From positions 1-64,000 of the forward strand of contig JAKSZP010000211.1 in NCBI GenBank assembly GCA_022478985.1: DNA of 64,000 nucleotides, written 5' to 3'. The translations under genes and the position numbers were made by a program. Position 1 is the first letter of the stretch. Each line of letters opens with the position of its first letter. The notes below the pieces were generated by a model. It worked only from the letters and a program-made list of their open reading frames with translations, did no database searches and was not told where the DNA came from. Of the stretch, positions 57,407-64,000 are shown one piece after another. This DNA comes from Massospora cicadina. Lineage: Eukaryota > Entomophthoromycota > Entomophthoromycetes > Entomophthorales > Entomophthoraceae.

Positions 57407-58634
57407 TTATATATAAGATGTATATAATACTGATAGAATATACTACTATCAAGTACTATTTGATTGGTTTAATAGATTTTTATACTCATATTAGGATATA
57501 ATATATATAATCTTCTATTAAAATATTAGCTTAATGTCTAATTAAGAACATGTAACCTGAAGATATATGCTAATTGTATCTTATTTATATACTAAGATAA
57601 GTTTATTATACCTTTAAGAATTACTTAGTTTCAGTTCATAATCATAAGTTGTATAAATAATTTGATTTATAGATTACTTTATAGGTAGCTATATCTATAG
57701 TCTATGATGCTTATAATAGTAAACTAGATACCATAGATAAAAAGTCTACAAATCACAGTTATTCTTATTATTGCTAATCTCTATCATGTCATAATAATCT
57801 GAATAGAATTTTTTTAAAACTAGTAATAAAGATACTCAAATAGTAAAAAGAGGTTAAAAGTATAACATGAGCAAGTAAGGAGGAAATTAGCTAATCTCAA
57901 AATAGTGATAAAGAGAACAATGTAGAACTATTGAAAAAGGTGCAGCAAGCTTGAGTAAGGGACTAAATATGATAAGCAAGTGAATAATAAAATTTTAATG
58001 GGAAATATCAGGTTTGGGGTGATGGAGAAAAAGATATGGTATTATACATTAATAAAAATATCTAAGTACAAGTGATAGTAAAAACATTTAGAAATTATAC
58101 CACTGATTATGTAGACTATGAAAATATATAATTTATCTAAATAATATCAACCCTAGGTAAGGATTGTTGGACAAAGGCAAGTTTGACTGGTAAATAAAAG
58201 TGTTATGGGGAATAATAGTCTCATTTTTACTAATAATTGCCATCTTGATGCTCAGCAAAATTGTACTGAATGGAGTAATGGTTTTACTCCAAGTATGTGG
58301 CTGGATAGCTCAGATAAAGTCAATGAGGCTGTTGGGAACTCCCAGCAGAATAGGCAAGTAATATGGAAGTCTGCACATGCGCCAGCTTGAATTTGGTACA
58401 ACTTTCAAAAAAACAAACCCCTTTTATAGACTTGAAGGGTGTTAAGGGGAAGGAAAATATTTTATCAGCCAGTCTTCACCTAAGAACTCTAAAAAGTGGC
58501 TAAACTCCAAATATCTTTAAGGCAGCTGATTAAGAGACTATGTAAAGTCCTGACCATGTTTATGTCATTCTGGCTAATAATTTAACTTCTAATATCAAGC
58601 TCTACTGAGGTGAAAAGCTTTTTGAGAGCGCAGA

Positions 58635-58658
58635 TAGGCTAAATCATCATTTAGCCTA
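58635..58658. repeat. Perfect 10-bp hairpin with 4-nt loop
   Basis: TAGGCTAAAT, loop CATC, ATTTAGCCTA. No flanking gene explains it. Confidence 0.6.
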
Positions 58659-59020
58659 ATTAGGATACTCTCTGCCTAACTTGATTTCTATCACATCCCG
58701 CTATTGGCCTTGAATTAGTGTAAATACTAAGAGGCATCAATTTAATAAGGGTTCTCTCTTTCTTATCCCTAACTTTTTATATTAATAAAATTATCTAAAA
58801 AATCAGTTTCTCTTTATAGTATATAATAATCCCCTTATTAAACTGTAAAGAGCTGTTAAGAGTTTTAATAAATCTGCAACTGCTCCATTGTTGAAATCCT
58901 GTGCAAAAAGCACCTGCAAGCACCTAACAACGCCAGTATTTCAACAAGGGTTTCTAAAAAAACGTTTATGGTGATAAAAGCTTTATACATATGTGACTTA
59001 AAGCTCTTGGTAACCTTTAC

Positions 59021-59285
59021 AATTACCTTAGTTAAGGTAAAGTTTTGGAGTGTTAATTAGCATATAGTCTGTACTATATTACATGGATATCCAAAAATAT
59101 CAGATCAGCTTAGGTAAAGTTTAACCTAAGAGGTTATATAAATTTATACACCTTGACCTCAGAAGCATGGGTAACATCAAATAGTAAAAACTACTTTAGG
59201 TAAGGTTTAAGGAAGAGAGGATATATGGAATAGGAGCCTTTACTTAAGAAGCCTAAGTAGCACAGAGAAAATTTTTATTTATATA
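59021..59285. repeat. Diverged tandem units (~84 bp)
   Basis: Units at about 59112 and 59196 both run TTAGGTAAAGTTTAA-like, then GAAGCATGGGTA or GAAGCCTAAGTA. A weaker third copy precedes them. Confidence 0.4.
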
Positions 59286-60310
59286 AGACAAAAGTCATAA
59301 AAGAGAATCTTGAGCAAAAAGAATATTGAATTAATAGAACACATATAATATAAAGAACATATGCTAAATATTTTGGGTTTAGGCTAGAAGAGGCATTAAT
59401 GGGTGTCAAATCTATATTGCTAATTATATGTATTATAGAAATTATTTAAATCTAATACTTATTAAGTTTATGAAAAGTCATTGTCAGAAATTTAATGTGC
59501 CATAGAAAAATTGGCCTCCATCCTGATTTCTCAAACATCCAAGATAGAAGCTACATCATACTATACATTGCCATTCTTAGTAACTTATATGGGGTTTTTG
59601 ATAACAGAAGGATTTAATGAAATAGAAACATTGCTCCCACCCTAACTGTAGGTCTGAGTACAGGTAGGGAAGTGCACAAAGTTTAAAATATAAGATTTAA
59701 CTTGAAAAAATAGTTTTTGATTAGCTTAGTAATAATCTTAAAAACAATGTTTATCAAGGTTTTTTAAAGTATTTGTTTTCTCAATCACCAAAACTTCTTA
59801 ATTGAGTAGCACCTCAATAATAATTTCATGTTTTAGTATTATCTCATTATCCAAGTCTAAACTGGTATCAACTGGGTCTGGTTGTGTTGAAGATATTTAT
59901 ATTGATAAAATATTAGTTATAATGAGAATATAGACCCTCTATTGACCAGTTTCACTTATAGAGCTTCAGTGGAATGATAAGAAGAGTTAATTGACAGTCA
60001 CACAAATCTTATATATCCTTATGCATAAAAGTCAGAACTATGAAGACCAGTACCACTCTATTGGATCTAGTTTTTGAAGGGATTATTTAAAAAATATATA
60101 GGAATGGAAAATTATAAAATATGATGATAAGTTAAAGCTATCTTTATAAACTAACGTCTCAACTTAATCAGTAGCATTCATTTATAAATTTTATTTTTAT
60201 AAACAAAGTAGGATATTATAAAAAATATAAATATAAATTGTAAAAAAGAAATTAGGCGTCCTATTTATCCCAGTTAAATGCTTAGCGCTTAACACTTTCC
60301 TCTTTATCTT

Positions 60311-60341
60311 TTTTTTAGTACTAGATGGTCCCAACCCTAAG
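60311..60341 (-). mobile_element. Micro-retroposon copy 3 (31 bp) with 16-bp target duplication
   Basis: On the minus strand it reads CTTAGGGTTGGGACC, then ATCTAGTACT and an A run. Flanking repeats CTTTCCTCTTTATCTT (60295-60310) and CTTTCCTCTCTATCTT (60342-60357) differ at one base. It lies in non-transposon AT-rich DNA. Confidence 0.9.
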
Positions 60342-60719
60342 CTTTCCTCTCTATCTTGGCAGGTCACCTTTGTTTTAACTAGGTGCAAATTTTTAAGAAA
60401 AAAAAAATCTATATACCATTCAACAGGGTCATCCCATACAAATCTTAATTCTTCATACTAATTTTAAAAACCATATTTACTACCTATGGTATTTTTTGAT
60501 TCTACTTATTGTCAATTAAACTTGATCCAAATAAAAGCAAGCTTTTTTAAGGCATTAAGTTTTGTCTCAAACTTTTACTGAAAGTATGATATCTATTAGG
60601 AAAAGGTCAACCATGGGATGTACACTTCAGATTTAATGATGATACTAATGAAATATAAAATTATAAAGGATACCCCAGAGGGTTCATAGCACTTCTATTA
60701 TCAGCTAGAAACGCCAGGA

Positions 60720-61730
60720 TTAGGATGATGGGGGATTCATGCCAAGTTATACTTGAATACAGCACAAGTGAAGAAAGGGGTCAATGTTTAGAAACTATAA
60801 GTTTGTTAGCATTCTGTTTCATGGGCCATGTTGCCAAACAACCATGCCAGAAAATGTTCCAAACTATGGTAGCAAAAATAATTGATGACTTCTTGGAGAG
60901 TGAGAGTTGTTCATGAATATATATTAAATTTTACAGATATAATTTTATAGTGCTATTTGTTAATAACTCCCAAAGAGATGGATGAATAGGCAACTCCATG
61001 TTGAGAGGAAACATGTTTCTAGATAAGCTGAACATCTGCATATTGCCTTGGCGGATAGGCGCATGGCCTCTTTCCAGATAGCCACCAATGATGGACATTG
61101 TTCTAGGCGTTGTATTAGACTTTAATATTGGCCACATATTGTGCATAAAGAGTGGGAGGTGTTATATTGCTCTACCATGCAATAATCTCTCTGCATGAAT
61201 CTTCATACATATGCACATATCCTGGGTTGTAGTAGTAGATGGTGTGTCTATCTCCATACCATCCTTTTAATATCCAGAATATATGGTATGTCCATTATAT
61301 CCAGGTCATTAATCATGAAAATGGTACTCAGATTATGATTTATCATGTTGTTTAGAACCACTTGACCATTAACTTCATGTCTGTAACTTAGCCCTGGGTG
61401 GCCTCATTGGCTAGTCTGGCCACTTATATGTATCTTCCATTCCTCTCTTCTCATAGCAAGAAGTATATTTTTAAAGTGTACAGGGGTACCATGTAGTCCT
61501 GCAGCGGTTGGGTGAGATGCCAGATTACTTTTATCAAATTTTAGTGAATTTTTCTCCTATTTAGAGAGCACCTGCAAATTTTACTCCTACTGATTGGGCC
61601 CAATGTAAGTTTGGAAGATGTGGATTAGTCATCTGGGCTATCCAGGTTCCTAGTATTTAAGATGCTTGTTCTACATAATTTTTTTAGCCCCATACCTCCA
61701 TTCTGCCTAAGGTCAAATAAAGCTTTAAAA
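60720..61730 (-). mobile_element. LINE-3 fragment: C-terminal part of ORF2
   Basis: The minus strand aligns with LINE-2 at 31000-31900. Examples are LDIMDIPYILDIKR against LDMMNIPYPLDTQK, CTICGQY with a following zinc-motif His and Cys, and FSLSRNMFPLNMELPIHPSL against FSLSRDMFALSMASPLPPSL. Its 5' side stops at 61730, where element F begins. Many stops are present. Confidence 0.8.
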
Positions 61731-61947
61731 TGCACAGTTTAAGTCCAAGGGAACGTCCCCTCTGAGTGAACTGAGCAGTTTTCCCTTTTCCTGATAATAA
61801 AAAGGACCAAATAGGGCAGCTGTACCCCTCATCACCCAGAGTAACCTTGCCCATGTGGTATATGAGTGCTGGTAACAGCGCTTCCTCTGGAGACTTCTCC
61901 TCTGGTACCAGCACTTTCCACTGCTGAAATAGTTTGCCATATCTAGG

Positions 61948-62360
61948 AAATCTGTACAGAAATCATCAAATTGAAGCCAAAATATCTAAAACCTATGAGA
62001 ATAAAGCCCAATGGGCAAGCAACTAATAGTCAGAAGGGGACAAGTAATGAATCCATGGTCAAAATTGCTGATGGCATCAAGCCATTGAGAAGTATGGTTG
62101 CTGACACCAAACTCTCCTCAAAAATCATTAAGAAAAATCCCCAATGGGCCAGTATCTCAAGGACTGTTGTTGATAGTTTGAAGCCCTCATTGCAAAATTT
62201 TGGGATTGGCAATCAATGGTGCCCATTTGGCTGAACAAACGCCCCAGTGACCGGGCATGGGTGGATTGGCCATCCCAAACCCATTTATGACCTATTAGGA
62301 ATGCCCCTATGTGGGGTGGCCCTGGGGTTTCCTGTTGCCCATTGGGCCAGATGCCATCAT
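61948..62360 (+). pseudogene. U3 ORF in element F LTR, decayed
   Basis: EICTEIIKLKPKY (about 61950), then SISRTVVDSLKPSLQNFGIG (about 62155) and GFPVAHWARCHHAN (about 62320-62360, shifted frame) follow the order of the element E U3 ORF. A stop at 62232 and a frame change break it. Confidence 0.5.
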
Positions 62361-62554
62361 GCTACCAACATAAATGAAGTAAAGCCTCAGATCAGGCATT
62401 CATGGATGAAATAATAATGACTTGGCCTACTGCTGATTCCTTTGATGTTGTTTCAAATTAGAATCACTTCTCCTCCCTCACTCAAAAATTCTCTGGGTTA
62501 GATCAAAATTTGAGGGCCTCAATCCCTGCTTTGACGAGCTACCAAATTGAGCAC

Positions 62555-62597
62555 TATTTAATCAGTTGCAATGCACTGAGGAGTCTGTTAGTCAATT
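62555..62597 (+). promoter_or_regulatory. Element F TATA box and predicted transcript start
   Basis: TATTTAA at 62555 lies 32 bp before GTTAGTCAATT at 62587-62597, which is exactly complementary to the primer site. AATAAA follows at about 62616. Confidence 0.6.
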
Positions 62598-62898
62598 TTT
62601 TTTATTTATCTTTCTAATAAATCCCTCTTCCCAAATCAGTTTTTTATATATTCAAATCCAAACCACCCTTCACGCCTATATTTCAAAAACCCATGGGACC
62701 AGTGGACATGTTTACCTGGTGTGTTGCTAGGTTCTTATACATGACTATAGCTCATGAGCGCTCATTGACAAAATTCCTTCCTAGTTTCATATTAGTTGCG
62801 CAAGTAGCAGTGACACTGGCATTTGGGCTTACCATTTGGGTACTTTGACACTTAAACTGGCAGGCCGGTCAAAAATTAACTTGCTATCTTCCTGACAT

Positions 62899-62909
62899 AA
62901 TTGACTAAC
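62899..62909 (+). other. Element F primer-binding site, self-priming type
   Basis: AATTGACTAAC lies 1 nt after the LTR and is an 11 of 11 complement of the predicted transcript start. Confidence 0.7.
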
Positions 62910-62944
62910 CATTATTATTAACCATTTCTGCCCTCTTTGTTGAG

Positions 62945-63690
62945 ATGGGCATAACAATGGTTCTTTTCTTTCAGCTGAATAAGGTTGTGAAGAAGTTCTA
63001 CTATGGCCACAACAGCCTAGTATCTCCCAAATTGTCTAAGCCTACACTCCAAAATGGGATCATCATGATAGGAGCCACCAAAGTGGCCTTGGTGTTAACC
63101 CAGCTACAAATTGTTATGCAATTCAATCTCAATAGTTGCCACGGCTACCATGCCCATGTTAGTACCTTCTGGCATTCTGACTAATGAAATAGCTGCCACT
63201 GTTGCAAACCTAGTGGTTTCCCCCAATCTTAGTACCATCTCTTCCTTATCTACGGGCTCAACTATAACTGCTAATAAAGAGAATTATGCATACTTTTTAT
63301 TGCCACTGAAAATTAGTATTAGAGCTCACCACGTGTCCTTTGAGGCTTTGGTGGACACTGGAGCAGCGGGTAATTTTATGAGTTTAGAGCTAGCCCACCA
63401 GTTGTAACTTGACCTGGACTTAGATCCTACAGTGATGGTCGCTTCATCAGCCTCCCAGCCCTCATACCTAGTTTGACGCTCAGTACCTTTCTCTTTACAT
63501 CAGTTTAGCTTTTGTGATCAGTTCTTTGCAATGCTGAACTTGGTGTTTCTGGTAAGCTTAAGGGTAGGTTGGTGGCGTCAAAAGCATGTTAAAATTTACC
63601 TGGAGTCCAATATGTTGTCATTTGCTAATGATCAAATGGAAGATGAGTTTCCCTTAATGGATACTCTTACAAAATCTCAAGGTTAAAGTC
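62945..63690 (+). pseudogene. Element F shortened Gag region and protease, broken
   Basis: The protease HVSFEALVDTGAAGNFMSLE lies near 63340-63385 with intact DTG. Only about 440 bp separate the primer site from it, against about 1060 bp in E, so most of Gag is missing. A stop follows LELAHQL. WLDQ-like linker sequence continues to 63690. Confidence 0.75.
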
Positions 63691-64000
63691 CATCACTTCC
63701 CTTGTTTCCCCTGCAAGCCTTCCATCAGATTTTCCTGAGGCATTAATGGGATATCAAAGTATCTTCAATTCTGAGAAGGTGGACCATCTTCTCCCATACC
63801 AAATTTGATCTAGGGTTCAGAACAACAGTGCAGATGGTAAACATTAACTGCCCTTTGTACCCACACACAGCAGAGGAGGAGGCTGCTCTTAATGTATGGT
63901 TGGATGGCATGCTTAAGAAATGTTTGTTCAAAGAGACATCACCAGTTGCTTCTCCCATTGTTTTGCCAAGAAAGCCGATGGTTCCCTTTGTCCCTGTGTG
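63691..64000 (+). pseudogene. Element F start of reverse transcriptase
   Basis: EEEAALNVWLDGMLKKCLFK and ETSPVASPIVLP, then PFVPVC in another frame, match the E RT start. The domain is cut by the window end. Confidence 0.8.

Larger units (their letters stand above)
56702..60294. other. Long AT-rich intergenic stretch
   Basis: No convincing gene. It contains a degenerate tRNA-like stretch, a small hairpin and diverged tandem units listed separately. Open stretches such as 58205-58390 are short and unrecognised. Confidence 0.5.
61731..62897 (+). repeat. Element F 5' LTR
   Basis: 1167 bp, TGCACAG to CTTCCTGACA, defined by alignment with the E LTR and by the primer site. The block TACCCCTCATCACCCAG (61823-61839) is identical in both E LTRs. 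The second LTR is outside the window. Confidence 0.8.
61731..64000 (+). mobile_element. Element F: Ty3/gypsy chromovirus, 5' part, runs off window
   Basis: The 5' LTR (61731-62897), primer site, protease and RT start are present. It is closest to element E (LVDTGAAGNFM, KETSPVASPIV). It was inserted in LINE-3. The chromodomain part is beyond the window, so the class is inferred from E. Confidence 0.88.

Noticed and set aside
60311..60341. Resemblance of the micro-retroposon core to the TAGTACT/GATGG region of 5S rRNA
   Set aside because: The match covers about a dozen bases in the antisense orientation relative to the A tail and includes the palindrome AGTACT. It is probably chance.
60725..60916. 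Plus-strand 63-codon frame
   Set aside because: It is antisense to the LINE-3 ORF2 relic, which aligns with LINE-2 on the minus strand.
1..64000. CRISPR array, prokaryotic operon or bacterial mobile element
   Set aside because: No regularly spaced identical repeats and no bacterial gene order were found. All mobile elements are eukaryotic LTR, LINE or SINE types.

Overview
The window is eukaryotic, AT-rich and almost entirely transposable elements. It holds one credible cellular gene, an intronless 190-codon secreted glycoprotein at 56129-56701. Chromodomain Ty3/gypsy elements with Tf1/sushi-type priming, LINEs with an apurinic-type endonuclease, CpG-biased transitions between paired LTRs and a compact gene suggest a fungus with a large repeat-filled genome, perhaps an early-diverging lineage. 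The taxon is inference; no rRNA or housekeeping gene is present.

Layout. (1) 1-19.1 kb: a minus-strand, tRNA-primed Ty3/gypsy element (A) whose 3' end lies left of the window. LINE-1 (2374-7822, 15-bp target duplication) interrupts its reverse transcriptase. A second full-length relative (A2, 11188-18844, duplication CCTCA) interrupts its 5' LTR. (2) 19.6-35.5 kb: a LINE 5' fragment (minus), the chromovirus B (20678-26630, duplication TGTAA), LINE-2 (plus, to about 32125) and the gag/LTR end of a minus-strand element D. (3) 36080-43285: chromovirus E (minus, duplication CATTG), with 1368-bp LTRs that carry an ORF. (4) 44148-50132: chromovirus C (plus, duplication TCAAT), sitting inside a degenerate satellite. 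(5) 50.1-55.8 kb: seven copies of a SINE family with tRNA-type pol III boxes, a fold-back element and a strong hairpin in AT-rich DNA. (6) 56-60.6 kb: the glycoprotein gene and featureless AT-rich DNA. (7) 60.7-64 kb: a LINE-3 fragment (minus) interrupted by chromovirus F (plus), which runs off the right edge.

All transposon coding regions are broken by stops and frameshifts, so none looks autonomous now. Four results stand out. Three independent insertions of the same roughly 30-bp A-tailed sequence each carry 15-16 bp target duplications. The SINE family shares its 3' terminus with the resident LINE family, which identifies its probable mobilising partner. The four chromoviruses have primer sites complementary to the predicted first 11 nt of their own transcripts, each start about 32 nt after a TATA-like box. 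Elements E and F carry a conserved ORF inside U3 of the LTR.
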